Source of the DNA: an uncultured Clostridia bacterium | GTDB taxonomy: Bacteria > Bacillota > Clostridia > Christensenellales > Borkfalkiaceae | Length of the DNA: 37,558 nt | Reading direction: 5' to 3' | NCBI GenBank assembly: GCA_947589285.1 | Contig: CANPZV010000009.1 | Span: 1 to 37,558 of the forward strand | Translations under genes and position numbers: made by a program | Shown: one piece after another, positions 24,509-32,819 of the stretch | Layout: each line of letters starts with the position of its first letter | Numbering within the stretch: position 1 is the first letter of the stretch | Notes under the pieces: model-generated | The model's database searches: none | What the model saw: the letters and a program-made list of their open reading frames with translations, nothing else | What the model was told of the DNA's origin: nothing

Positions 24509-25510
24509 TTATTGGATCTTCGCCCTGTAATAGAGGAGGGCGGCGACGGTCTTGGCGTCCCTGATCTCCCCGCGGGCGACCATGTTGCACGCCTCCGTAA
24601 AGGGAATGTACTCCACCTTCAAAAATTCGTCGCTGTCGGGGTGCGTCTGCCCCTTTCTCACGCCCTTGGCCTCATAGATATAGATCTTCTCATTGGTGTA
24701 CCCCGGGGAGGGATAGAGGACGGTCAAAAGGGAGAGAGAACCCGCGATCAGCCCCGTCTCCTCCTCAAGCTCCCGCATGGCCGCGGCGGAGGGGTCCTCC
24801 CCCCTCTCGAGCTTGCCCGCGGGGATCTCATAGAGTTCCTCCCCATAGGCGTAGCGGAACTGCCTGACGAGGACGACATTCCCATCCACGATGCAGAGGA
24901 CGGAGGCCCCGCCGGGATGTTCGACGATCTCCCTTTTGCACGGCCTGCCGTCGGGGAGAACGGCGTCGTCGCAGCAGACGGTGATGATCTTTCCCTCAAA
25001 GACGACGTTCCTCTTGGAAGTCTCCTCCCTCAGATGCACCGCACCCGCCTTCCTTGCGGGCGGTTCGGCATAGGAATAGCCCACGCAGGCCGCAGGGTAG
25101 GCGTCGCGGACGATGTCGCGGAAGGGACGGACGATCCTGTCGGCAAAGAGCGCGTAGCTCGCCGTATAGCTCCCGTCCACATAGAAATAGCGGAGGAGAA
25201 ATTCGGGGAACTTCACGACGCCCGCGTCGATCTCCGCAAAGAGGCAGAACACGAACGCGAGCGCGTCCACGCGGCCCGAGGGGAGATAGGCCGCCCCCCT
25301 GCCGTTCGGAAGATCTTTGAGATAAAAACTCCGCGTGTTGGCGTAGTCGAACTCCTCGGTCACGGCGGCGAAAAGCCCCTTCAGCTCCCCGCTCTCGGCA
25401 AGACAGCGCAAAACCTGCGTGATGCCGACCTCCGCCTCGCGGTATGTGCCCGTCACAAGCCCGTCGCAAGCGTCAAGAAAACGGCGGATCTTTTCCATTT
25501 TTTCTTCCAT
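24509..25510 (-). CDS. NUDIX hydrolase (ADP-ribose pyrophosphatase-like) with extra N-terminal domain
   Basis: A 333-residue protein with two parts. Residues 1-150 form an unrecognised helical domain (with LLRYFYVDGSYTASYALFA at about 105-123). Residues 165-333 are an ADP-ribose pyrophosphatase-type NUDIX domain: VEHPGGASVLCIVDGNVVLV before the box, NUDIX box GKLERGE...RELEEETGL (232-254), and YPSPGYTNEKIYIYEAKG after it, the pattern for ADP-ribose enzymes. Such enzymes split ADP-ribose to AMP and ribose-5-phosphate. GGAGGGG stands upstream of the ATG. An extended -10 (TGCTATAAT, 25552-25560) on the minus strand may be its promoter. Usual family length is about 180, so the N-domain is an addition. 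Confidence 0.9.
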   Translation of the reverse strand: MEEKMEKIRRFLDACDGLVTGTYREAEVGITQVLRCLAESGELKGLFAAVTEEFDYANTRSFYLKDLPNGRGAAYLPSGRVDALAFVFCLFAEIDAGVVKFPEFLLRYFYVDGSYTASYALFADRIVRPFRDIVRDAYPAACVGYSYAEPPARKAGAVHLREETSKRNVVFEGKIITVCCDDAVLPDGRPCKREIVEHPGGASVLCIVDGNVVLVRQFRYAYGEELYEIPAGKLERGEDPSAAAMRELEEETGLIAGSLSLLTVLYPSPGYTNEKIYIYEAKGVRKGQTHPDSDEFLKVEYIPFTEACNMVARGEIRDAKTVAALLYYRAKIQ

Positions 25511-25551
25511 TGTACCCCTCCGCGGCGTGATCGAGGCCGCACTTTTTCTCC

Positions 25552-25560
25552 ATTATAGCA
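25552..25560 (-). promoter_or_regulatory. Probable extended -10 promoter of the NUDIX gene
   Basis: TGCTATAAT on the minus strand, about 42 bases before the start codon. The -35 position (TTTAAT at 17 bases) is a poor match, so the call rests on the extended -10. Confidence 0.6.
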
Positions 25561-25598
25561 CAGATGAAAAAAATATTAAAGTTTTTTTCGGAAATATC

Positions 25599-25627
25599 TT
25601 GATTTTGCAACCGATTTTATGTATAAT
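25599..25627 (+). promoter_or_regulatory. Sigma-A promoter of the HPr-like gene
   Basis: TTGATT (25599-25604), 17 bases, TATAAT (25622-25627); predicted start near 25634. AAGGGAGG (25647-25654) lies nine bases before the ATG. Confidence 0.88.
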
Positions 25628-25663
25628 GGAGAAAAATGTAATTCTTAAGGGAGGAATTATTTC

Positions 25664-25891
25664 ATGAAGTCCGTACAGGTTTCGCTTGAACTGTCCTCAA
25701 GCGTCAAAGAGTTTGTCAACATCACCCAGAGCTATGACTATGAGATCACCATCAAGAGCGGCTATTATGTCGTCGATGCGAAGTCCATTCTCGGCCTCTT
25801 CAGCCTCGACACCACGAAGCCCCTCACCGTCGAGATCCACAGCGATAATTGCGACGACCTTCTCGAAAAGCTCAAGAAGTTTGCAGTTTAA
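25664..25891 (+). CDS. HPr-like protein lacking the active-site histidine
   Basis: A 75-residue protein with the HPr fold pattern. The regulatory-serine region is well kept: VDAKSILGLFSLD, with Ser41 at the place of HPr Ser46. But the phosphorylated His of the GLHARP motif is missing; that region reads SSSVKEFVNIT. It can therefore not pass phosphate from PEP as PTS HPr does. It could be a regulatory partner through the Ser site or have another role; both are inference. It has its own promoter and is followed by a terminator-like hairpin, then a DUF4364 gene. Confidence 0.8.
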   Translation: MKSVQVSLELSSSVKEFVNITQSYDYEITIKSGYYVVDAKSILGLFSLDTTKPLTVEIHSDNCDDLLEKLKKFAV

Positions 25892-25912
25892 GCGTTATCA
25901 AACCGCAACCTG

Positions 25913-25945
25913 AAGCCGCTTGAACTTTTAAGCGGCTTATTTGTG
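25913..25945 (+). terminator. Terminator-like hairpin after the HPr-like gene
   Basis: AAGCCGCTT (25913-25921) pairs with AAGCGGCTT (25930-25938), loop GAACTTTT, tail ATTTGTG. The tail is short of T, so termination may be partial and the next gene may be read through. Confidence 0.75.
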
Positions 25946-25968
25946 TCTCAAGAAAACAGAGGAAGATC

Positions 25969-26493
25969 ATGCAGATAAAAGGAGAAACACCGATCAACAA
26001 GTTAATACTCCTTTTTGTCTTTGACAAGATGGAAAGTCCCCTGTCTGAGCGCACTCTCGTGGACATGTGTACCTCGTCCAACGATTGGCTCAACTATATG
26101 GACTGCATGGATCTTCTCGGCCGCCTCATCGCCGACGGATTTCTCTGCGAGATCCCCGGGGTGGATGATCCCCTCTACATGATCACGCCCGAGGGACGGG
26201 AGACGCTTGCGAATTTCTACATCAACATCCCCCGCAGTGCGCGGGAGGAGATCTCCAAGTTCATCAAGAACAACAGCGCGCGCTTCCGCACCAAGCAGGA
26301 CTGCCGCGCGGACTATTACCAGAACAAGGACGGGACCTACACGGTATTTTTGAAGATCATCGCCCCCATTCAACCCATGCTCGAGCTGAAATTCGTCGTT
26401 CCCGACAAGAAAACGGCGAACAATATCTATAAAAAGTGGGAGGATAAGGCGCAGGATCTCTATACGGCCGTGTACGAAACTTTGGTAGACTGA
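25969..26493 (+). CDS. DUF4364 family protein (winged-helix type)
   Basis: A 174-residue soluble protein. The first half (about 5-85) looks like a winged helix: NKLILLFVFDKMESPLSERTLVDMC, then NWLNYMDCMDLL-like (SNDWLNYMDCMDLLGRLIADG) and an EGRETLANF wing/helix. The second half has strands DYYQNKDGTYTVFLKIIAP and LKFVVPDKKTANNIYKKWE. This matches DUF4364, a Clostridia family of unknown function often described as PadR-like. AGAGGA stands before the ATG. No promoter of its own is clear; it probably depends on read-through from the HPr-like gene. Confidence 0.85.
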   Translation: MQIKGETPINKLILLFVFDKMESPLSERTLVDMCTSSNDWLNYMDCMDLLGRLIADGFLCEIPGVDDPLYMITPEGRETLANFYINIPRSAREEISKFIKNNSARFRTKQDCRADYYQNKDGTYTVFLKIIAPIQPMLELKFVVPDKKTANNIYKKWEDKAQDLYTAVYETLVD

Positions 26494-26518
26494 AACAACC
26501 ACCGAAGGAGGATAAAAT

Positions 26519-26773
26519 ATGATCACATATTCGACCAAGGGAACGTGTTCCAAGCAGATCATCTTCGATCTCGACGCGGAACATAAGATCCACAACCTGA
26601 AATTCATCGGCGGATGCAGCGGCAATCTGCAGGGGATCGCCCGCCTCGTGGAGGGAAAGACGCCCGACGAGGTGTACCCTCTTCTCAAGGGGATCCGTTG
26701 CAGACAGAACACCTCCTGCCCCGACCAGCTTGCGCAGGCCCTTGAACCCTACCTCACGCAGACAACTTCATAA
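26519..26773 (+). CDS. TSCPD-domain protein
   Basis: An 84-residue protein of the family called TIGR03905/TSCPD. The signature is clear: the FIGGCSGNLQGIARLVEGK segment and the end motif RCRQNTSCPDQLAQAL, which contains TSCPD itself. A related domain occurs at the C-terminus of some vitamin-B12-dependent ribonucleotide reductases; the stand-alone form has no proven function. AAGGAGG lies upstream of the ATG, 25 bases after the DUF4364 gene, so the two are co-transcribed. Confidence 0.92.
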   Translation: MITYSTKGTCSKQIIFDLDAEHKIHNLKFIGGCSGNLQGIARLVEGKTPDEVYPLLKGIRCRQNTSCPDQLAQALEPYLTQTTS

Positions 26774-26784
26774 GGATCATCAAA

Positions 26785-26817
26785 ACAGCCGCTGAGATTT
26801 CGGCGGCTGTTTTTTTA
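26785..26817. terminator. Bidirectional terminator between TSCPD gene and ntpD
   Basis: ACAGCCGC (26785-26792) pairs with GCGGCTGT (26803-26810), followed by a run of seven T on the plus strand and by TTTTG on the minus strand. It ends both convergent units. Confidence 0.9.
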
Positions 26818-27438
26818 TGTCTTGATGGATTTTACTTTCATGAGGCGGACGATCGCGGCACGTTCGTTCTCGTCGAGCTTGTCGCGGATGTACTTGATGG
26901 TCTCCTCAAGCTGTGGGATCATGATGTATTCGAGGGCGTTGACGCGGCGTTTGTTGCGCTCGATCTCGTCGGCGAGGAGCCGCACCGCCTTTTCGACCTC
27001 CGCAAGGCGGAGGAGCTTGGGAAGAAGGGACGAGACCATCTGCACCGACCCGTCCGCCTCGCTCGTGATCTCCGAGTAGGCGTACGGGAGACGGGACTTT
27101 GCCTCCCCCTGCGACAGGACGATCTTCGGGACGTCCACGCCCATGATGCTCTCCGTCCCGCATTCGGTCTCGAGCGCGACGGTCGGCATGGAGAAAGCCG
27201 TCTCCTGCACATAGGAGGGCGTGAGAGAGCCGGCGAGGGCGTACTGTTTGAGCGCGGAGGAAAGCCCCTCCTCCACCTCCCCGCGGAGGCGTTTGTCCTC
27301 TTTCAGAAGCACAGTGAAGCGGCGCACCATCTCGTCGGACTTATCCTTGAGCAGTTTGTGCCCGCGGGTCGCCGTCGAAAGGCGTGCTTTGAGCTTTTTC
27401 AGCTCCATGCGTGTTGGATTTACATTCAGTCTTGCCAT
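26815..27438 (-). CDS. ntpD: V-type ATPase subunit D (central rotor)
   Basis: Subunit D is the coiled-coil rotor shaft of V-type ATPases. The 207 residues begin MARLNVNPTRMELKKLKARL, the family N-terminus, and contain long helices at both ends (about 10-60 and 145-200) with the conserved RRVNALEYIMIPQLEETIKYI near the C-terminus. It is the last gene of the operon order, but 409 bases of repeats separate it from ntpB. Its ATG has no Shine-Dalgarno sequence: repeat DNA (AAGTCAAAAAAACT) reaches up to the start. No promoter was seen. Confidence 0.95.
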   Translation of the reverse strand: MARLNVNPTRMELKKLKARLSTATRGHKLLKDKSDEMVRRFTVLLKEDKRLRGEVEEGLSSALKQYALAGSLTPSYVQETAFSMPTVALETECGTESIMGVDVPKIVLSQGEAKSRLPYAYSEITSEADGSVQMVSSLLPKLLRLAEVEKAVRLLADEIERNKRRVNALEYIMIPQLEETIKYIRDKLDENERAAIVRLMKVKSIKT

Positions 27439-27847
27439 AGTTTTTTTGACTTCGTTTCGGGGGATTCTTCGCCTTCGGCTCAGAATGAGCGTGAGGTTTG
27501 ACTTCGTTTTGGGGGATTCTTCGCCTTCGGCTACTTCGCGGCTGTGCCGCTCGTGCCGCCCTTAGAGCAATAAGAATGCGGGCGGGGCAGAATGAGCGGG
27601 AAAATCGCTCATGCTGAGGCATAGCCGAAGCATCTCATAAACCTGCGGACTTCGTTCTTCTGGATTCTTCGGTCGCTTCGCTCCCTCTGAATGACGCAGG
27701 AATGCGGTGACCCACCCCCCTACCCCCCTCCCATGGAGGGGGCATACGCCGCGGCACCTCCCATGGAGGGGGCATACGCCGCGGCACCCCCATGGAGGGG
27801 GCGAGAAAGTGGCGGGGCGAGCAAAGACATGTTCGACTTAACCCCTT
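27439..27847. repeat. Repeat cluster inside the V-ATPase operon
   Basis: The gap between ntpB and ntpD. On the plus strand it holds two tandem copies of a 40-odd-base unit (TTTGACTTCGTTT, GGGGATTCTTCGCCTTCGG) from 27448, relatives of the 1-375 repeats, a degenerate copy near 27600-27690, and a 30-bp tandem repeat with CCCATGGAGGGGGCATACGC at 27728 and 27758 plus a partial third at 27788. No gene or promoter is visible in it. Confidence 0.85.
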
Positions 27848-29218
27848 CTATTCCTTCATATACTTCTCGATATACTCCTCGCGGATGCGTTTGAGTTCGG
27901 ACCTCGGCAGGATCCTGAGCAATTTCCAGCCGAGATCGAGGGTCTCCTCGATGGAGCGGTCGGTATCGAATCCCTGCGCGACGTACTCCTTTTCAAACGC
28001 GTCGGCGAACTTTGCATACAGCTTATCGACGTCCGAGAGGGCCGCCTCGCCCAAGATCGCCGAAAGTTCCTTGCTCTCCTTGCCGCGCGCATAGGCGGCG
28101 AAGAGTTGGTTCATCGTGTCGGCATGGTCCTCCCTCGTCTTGTCCCTGCCGATGCCCTTGTCTTTGAGACGGGAGAGCGAGGGCAAGACGTCGATCGGCG
28201 GGTTGATCCCCTTCTTGTAGAGGTCGCGGGAGAGAATGATCTGCCCCTCGGTGATATAGCCCGTGAGGTCGGGAATGGGGTGCGTCTTGTCGTCCTCGGG
28301 CATCGTCAGAATGGGGATCTGGGTGATAGAACCCTTGCACCCCCTGATCCTGCCTGCTCTCTCATAGAGCGTCGCAAGGTCGGTGTAGAGGTACCCGGGG
28401 TACCCGCGGCGGCCCGGGATCTCACGGCGGGCAGCAGAGACCTCGCGGAGGGCCTCCGCATAGTTGGTGATGTCCGTCATGATGACGAGGACGTGCATCT
28501 CACAGGTAAACGCCAAATATTCGGCGCAGGTCAGTGCGATGCGGGGCGTTGCGATGCGCTCGACGGCGGGGTCGTTCGCGAGGTTGGTGAAGAGGACCGT
28601 CCTCTCGATGGCACCCGTGCGCTTGAAGTCCTCGACGAAGTACTGCGCCTCTTCAAACGTGATGCCGATCGCGGCGAACACGACGGCAAACTTGCTGTCC
28701 GATCCCCTCACCTTCGCCTGCCGTGCGATCTGCGCGGCGAGTTCGGCGTGGGGCAGGCCGCTCATCGAGAACACGGGGAGCTTCTGCCCCCTGACGAGGG
28801 TATTCAGGCCGTCGATGGCCGAGACGCCCGTCTGGATAAATTCGTTGGGATAGTCTCGGGCGGCGGGATTGATCGGCTCGCCGTTGATGTCGAGCATCTT
28901 TTCGGGAATGACGGGCGCGCCGCCGTCGCGGGGGTTCCCCATGCCGTCAAAGACGCGGCCGAGCATGTCTTTGGAGACCGCGAGCTGTTGCGCATGCCCC
29001 AAAAAGCGGGCCTTGGCGTGCGCGATCTGAAGCCCCTGCGAACTTTCGAAGAGCTGGACGACGGCCTTGTCGCGATTCACCTCGAGGACCTTCCCCTGTC
29101 TTACTTCCCCGTTCTCGCAAAGGATATCGACGAGTTCGTTGTATTTGACGCCCTCGACGCCCTCGACGAGCATCAGGGGGCCGACGACTTCCTTGATCGT
29201 CTTGTATTCCTTATACAT
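27848..29218 (-). CDS. ntpB: V-type ATPase subunit B
   Basis: The non-catalytic nucleotide-type subunit of the V1 head. The 456 residues begin [21 protein letters not shown] and contain [14 protein letters not shown], the degenerate P-loop region [18 protein letters not shown] (no GKT), [30 protein letters not shown] and [19 protein letters not shown], all typical. The start overlaps the end of ntpA by eight bases, with GGGAGGGG upstream inside ntpA, so their translation is coupled. Confidence 0.97.
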   Translation of the reverse strand: MYKEYKTIKEVVGPLMLVEGVEGVKYNELVDILCENGEVRQGKVLEVNRDKAVVQLFESSQGLQIAHAKARFLGHAQQLAVSKDMLGRVFDGMGNPRDGGAPVIPEKMLDINGEPINPAARDYPNEFIQTGVSAIDGLNTLVRGQKLPVFSMSGLPHAELAAQIARQAKVRGSDSKFAVVFAAIGITFEEAQYFVEDFKRTGAIERTVLFTNLANDPAVERIATPRIALTCAEYLAFTCEMHVLVIMTDITNYAEALREVSAARREIPGRRGYPGYLYTDLATLYERAGRIRGCKGSITQIPILTMPEDDKTHPIPDLTGYITEGQIILSRDLYKKGINPPIDVLPSLSRLKDKGIGRDKTREDHADTMNQLFAAYARGKESKELSAILGEAALSDVDKLYAKFADAFEKEYVAQGFDTDRSIEETLDLGWKLLRILPRSELKRIREEYIEKYMKE

Positions 29219-30977
29219 CCTGTTCCCCTCCCTGAGAAAGAGCCTTGATCTCCGAACTCATCTCCCCGATGATCGCGTCGAACGCGCTGAGGTCGTCCTC
29301 TTTGATGTACTTGGCGCGGCCGATCTTCTCCATGAAGGGAAGGGCCAAGATGTCGTCGAGGGAGACGTAATTTTTGACGGCCTCCTCGGAGAGCGTGTAA
29401 AATTCGTAGATGAGGAGGAGCATCAGGAGCTGTTTGTGCATGGTGGTGTAGGTGTCCACCTCGTGGAAGGCGTTCTGGTGCAGGTAGTCCTCCCTGATCA
29501 TCTTCGCCGTCTCCATGACGAGGCGGTCCTTGGAGGAGAGCGCGTCCATGCCGACGAGACGGACGATCTCGTCGAGCGCGGCCTCCTCTTGCAGGGTGGT
29601 CATGACGAACTGCCGATATTTGAAGAAGCCCTTGCCGACGTTCTCGTCATACCACGGCTTCATCTTGTCCGCGTAGAGCGAATAGCTGACGAGCCAATCG
29701 ATCGCGGGGAAGTGACGCTTGTAGGCGAGGGAGGCAGACAGCCCCCAGAACACCTTGACAATGCGGAGCGTCGCCTGCGAGACGGGTTCGGACAAATCGC
29801 CCCCGGGGGGAGAGACCGCGCCGATCGCCGTGACGGATCCCCTCCTCTCCTCGCTCCCGAGGAGCCTGACGACGCCCGCCCGCTCGTAGAACTCCGCAAG
29901 GCGGCTCGCAAGGTAGGCGGGATAGCCCTCGTCACCCGGCATCTCCTCGAGGCGGCCGCTCATCTCGCGGAGGGCCTCCGCCCAGCGCGACGTCGAATCG
30001 GCCATGATCGCGACGTTGTAGCCCATGTCACGGAAGTACTCCGCAATGGTGATGCCCGTGTAGATCGAGGCCTCGCGGGCCGCGACGGGCATATCCGACG
30101 TGTTGGCGATGAGTACCGTCCTCTTCATCAGAGGCTCCCCCGTCTTGGGGTCCTTGAGGGCGGGGAATTCATTGAGAACGTCCGTCATCTCGTTGCCGCG
30201 CTCGCCGCAGCCGATATAGACGATGATGTCCGCGTCCGCCCACTTCGCAAGCTGGTGCTGGACGACGGTCTTTCCGCTGCCGAAGGGTCCCGGGACGGCC
30301 GCGACCCCGCCCCTTGCGATGGGGAAGAGCGTATCAATGACCCTCTGTCCCGTCACCATGGGCTTGTCGGGGGTGAGTTTTTCGCTGTACGGCCGCCCCT
30401 TGCGGACGGGCCACTTCTGAAGCATGCAGACGGGACAGATCCCCGCCGCTGTCCTGATGCGGGCGACCGTCTCCTCGATCGTGAAGTCCCCTTCCTCGAT
30501 GTCGGCGACGACCCCGTCCTTTCCGAGCGGGACCATGATGCGGTGTTCGACGATCTCCGTCTCCTGCACGACGCCCAAGACGTCCCCCGCGCAGACTGTA
30601 TCCCCCGCTTTGACTTTGGGGGTGAAATGCCACTTCTTTTCCCTGTCGAGCTTGTTGACGGAGACCCCGCGCGAGATACGGCTGCCGTATTCGAAATACA
30701 GCGTCGTGAGCGGACGTTGAATGCCGTCGAAGATGCCCGCGATGAGGCCGGGGGCAAGCTCTGCGGAGAGCGGTTCTCCCGTGGATACGACGTCCTCCCC
30801 CACCCCGAGGCCCGAAGTCTCCTCATAGACCTGAATGGAAGCCTTGTCGCCGCGCAGTTCGATGATCTCGCCGATGAGTTTCAGGTCAGAGACCTGCACG
30901 ACGTCGTACATCTTGCAGTCGGCCATATTCTCCGCCACGATCAGCGGGCCTGATATTTTTACTGTTTTTCCTACCAT
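29211..30977 (-). CDS. ntpA: V-type ATPase subunit A (catalytic)
   Basis: The ATP-hydrolysing subunit of V1. The 588 residues show the N-terminal barrel (1-75), the non-homologous region with [11 protein letters not shown] (118-128), the P-loop GPFGSGKT (230-237), the [11 protein letters not shown] segment with the catalytic Glu, [31 protein letters not shown] and the C-terminal helical domain. GGAGG lies six bases before the ATG. Order and spacing match the Enterococcus hirae ntp operon. Confidence 0.98.
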   Translation of the reverse strand: MVGKTVKISGPLIVAENMADCKMYDVVQVSDLKLIGEIIELRGDKASIQVYEETSGLGVGEDVVSTGEPLSAELAPGLIAGIFDGIQRPLTTLYFEYGSRISRGVSVNKLDREKKWHFTPKVKAGDTVCAGDVLGVVQETEIVEHRIMVPLGKDGVVADIEEGDFTIEETVARIRTAAGICPVCMLQKWPVRKGRPYSEKLTPDKPMVTGQRVIDTLFPIARGGVAAVPGPFGSGKTVVQHQLAKWADADIIVYIGCGERGNEMTDVLNEFPALKDPKTGEPLMKRTVLIANTSDMPVAAREASIYTGITIAEYFRDMGYNVAIMADSTSRWAEALREMSGRLEEMPGDEGYPAYLASRLAEFYERAGVVRLLGSEERRGSVTAIGAVSPPGGDLSEPVSQATLRIVKVFWGLSASLAYKRHFPAIDWLVSYSLYADKMKPWYDENVGKGFFKYRQFVMTTLQEEAALDEIVRLVGMDALSSKDRLVMETAKMIREDYLHQNAFHEVDTYTTMHKQLLMLLLIYEFYTLSEEAVKNYVSLDDILALPFMEKIGRAKYIKEDDLSAFDAIIGEMSSEIKALSQGGEQDV

Positions 30978-31010
30978 AATTGCCTCCGATGCGCCCGTTG
31001 AGGGCTTCCC

Positions 31011-31325
31011 TCAGTCGTCGAACAGGATATCCACGCCAAGAGCGCGTTCCATGGCGTCCTTCAAAAAGGCCCTGCCGTAGCCCGTGTCCTTCCCCGAGGG
31101 AATGGGCAGGACGACGGGATAAGCCTCCTCGTCGAACCGCTTCAAAAAATCGCCCAGAAGGAGCGCGTAATCCTCTGTCAAAAAGATGACAGAATAGTCG
31201 CGGGCGACCCGCCGAAGGGTCTCCCTCGCATGTTTTTCGTCTGTGACGGGGAACGCGTCCACGCCCGCCGCCTTGAATACCGTGATCGTCTCGGCTCCGC
31301 CTACGATCGCCATTTTCCCCTGCAT
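31011..31325 (-). CDS. ntpG: V-type ATPase subunit F (ntpG)
   Basis: A 104-residue small rotor subunit that binds subunit D. It shows the family pattern of a CheY-like fold: KMAIVGGAETITVFKAAGVDAFPV at the start, SVIFLTEDYALLLGDFLKRF in the middle and the conserved PVVLPIPSGKDTGYGRAFLKDAMERALGVDI end. Its ATG overlaps the ntpC stop (TGATG). An internal ATG four codons later with AGGGG before it is an alternative start. Confidence 0.92.
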   Translation of the reverse strand: MQGKMAIVGGAETITVFKAAGVDAFPVTDEKHARETLRRVARDYSVIFLTEDYALLLGDFLKRFDEEAYPVVLPIPSGKDTGYGRAFLKDAMERALGVDILFDD

Positions 31326-32239
31326 CAGTTCACCCCGACCAAACGTTTTCCGATCTCCCGCGCGTCCACGCCCGCCCGCAGGCAGACGAGGATCATGCGG
31401 ACATTGTTGATCTCCGCCCTGCGGCGGAAAACATAGTACAGGAAGGGTTCCTTGCCCGAGAGCGCGAACCGCCGTTCAAAGAAATACCTCACCTCATACC
31501 CCTCTTTCATGCGCTCGGCCTCCGTGAAGGGAAGTTCCTTTCCCTCCGCCGCAAGGCAGGCGGCGTAGAAGGGGGCATAGGCCGTCCTGTCGAGGGCGTG
31601 TTCCCTGACCTCGGGATCCTCCGAAAAGATCCCGTCGAAGTGCTTCTTTTTCAGCTTTCCGCCGCCCACGAAGAGGGCTTCCGCCTCCTCTCTCGACTCT
31701 GCGCGGAATGCGGTGAGGATATCCGTCATGTCGGCGCGGAAGGCGAGGAGCTTTTTGAGGACGGGGCGCATGAAACAGACCTTGAAGAGGTAGGAATACA
31801 TCGCCCGATCGACGGCCGCGCCGATCTCCGTGCCCGTCGCGTCGTCCTCAATGGCGGGGACAGGCGGCTTTTTCTCTTCGAGGAGCTTTTTCAGCTCCCC
31901 CAAGGGCCGCATCCCCTCGGGAGCGAGCATGCCGTCCGCGGGAATGCCGAGCCGCTCGGCCTTGATGAGGGCCTTCATATTGTGGAAGTCGCGCGGGGCG
32001 AGGAAATAGGCCTTGTCCGCCTCGCTCGGGGCGTAGGTGCGGATAAATCCGTCAAGCGCGGCCTCCTCGTGGGCGAAGATCGCCTCAGGCTCGCTCTCCC
32101 CGCCGCCGAAACCGCTCTCCGAAAGGGCGCGAAAGACCTCCCCCTCCCCCATTTCGGGAAAGCGGAGGAGCTTTTCGCCCAAGAGCTGTTTCTCTCTGAC
32201 GGCGATGACGCCGTTTGTAAAGTTGGTGTCGAATGCCAT
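31325..32239 (-). CDS. ntpC: V-type ATPase subunit C (d-type rotor cap)
   Basis: The 304-residue funnel-shaped subunit that links the central stalk to the membrane ring. It is mostly helical; the segment DFHNMKALIKAERLG (the conserved D-x-x-N-x-K helix) and the end RRRAEINNVRMILVCLRAGVDAREIGKRL are typical of the family. It follows ntpE by three bases with no good ribosome site, suggesting coupled translation. Confidence 0.93.
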   Translation of the reverse strand: MAFDTNFTNGVIAVREKQLLGEKLLRFPEMGEGEVFRALSESGFGGGESEPEAIFAHEEAALDGFIRTYAPSEADKAYFLAPRDFHNMKALIKAERLGIPADGMLAPEGMRPLGELKKLLEEKKPPVPAIEDDATGTEIGAAVDRAMYSYLFKVCFMRPVLKKLLAFRADMTDILTAFRAESREEAEALFVGGGKLKKKHFDGIFSEDPEVREHALDRTAYAPFYAACLAAEGKELPFTEAERMKEGYEVRYFFERRFALSGKEPFLYYVFRRRAEINNVRMILVCLRAGVDAREIGKRLVGVN

Positions 32240-32242
32240 AAA

Positions 32243-32818
32243 TTATGCGTTGCCGAATACCGCGCGTGCGATTTCGGCCTGATGTTCCTCTCTGTCCGCT
32301 TCAAGGATGGCGGCGTAGGTGACGTCCTTGTCTGAACTCTTTCCGCGGAGGAGAAATCCGCCCGAAAGTTCAGGCCGCTCGCCGCTCACGGTGAGCTTTT
32401 TCTCCTGCACGATCGGGAGGGCAGAGACGTCCTCCGCATACGGAAAGTTCTCGGAAAAGACGATCTCGTCCCCCTCCTCTGCGTTCGCAATGAGAAGTTT
32501 TTCGGCGAGGAGAAGGCTCTCGTGCCTCCCGAGGCAGACGAGCGTTGCGAGCGCGCGCAGATAGATGCCGTCAATGACCCGCCTCTTTTCGGCGAGAAGG
32601 ATCTTGCGGCTGTCGAGGCGGGCCGTTGCGGCCCTGCCGTCCGTGAGGAGCCTGGCGCGTTCCCCGACTTCCCTCTCTGCCTCTGCGATCTCCTGCTCCG
32701 ACGCAAGGCCGGCGGCGCGGACGATCTCTTCCGCCCGTTTCCGTGCGGCCTCCACAATGCCGTCCGCTTCTTTGCGGGCGTCGGAGAGAACGCGGGCTAC
32801 GATCTCTTCCCGTCCCAT
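32243..32818 (-). CDS. ntpE: V-type ATPase subunit E (peripheral stalk)
   Basis: A 191-residue peripheral stalk subunit. The N-terminal half is a long charged, Ala/Glu-rich helix (about 5-75) that forms the stalk coiled coil; the C-terminal half (about 95-191) is the globular domain, with FLLRGKSSDKDVTYAAIL and the EHQAEIARAVFG end. It starts one base after the ntpK stop with no visible ribosome site. Family sequence is poorly conserved, so the call rests on shape and operon position. Confidence 0.88.
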   Translation of the reverse strand: MGREEIVARVLSDARKEADGIVEAARKRAEEIVRAAGLASEQEIAEAEREVGERARLLTDGRAATARLDSRKILLAEKRRVIDGIYLRALATLVCLGRHESLLLAEKLLIANAEEGDEIVFSENFPYAEDVSALPIVQEKKLTVSGERPELSGGFLLRGKSSDKDVTYAAILEADREEHQAEIARAVFGNA

Positions 32819-32819
32819 A

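Noticed and set aside
25664..25891. Functional PTS phosphocarrier HPr
   Set aside because: The GLHARP histidine motif is absent, so PEP-dependent phosphotransfer is not possible.
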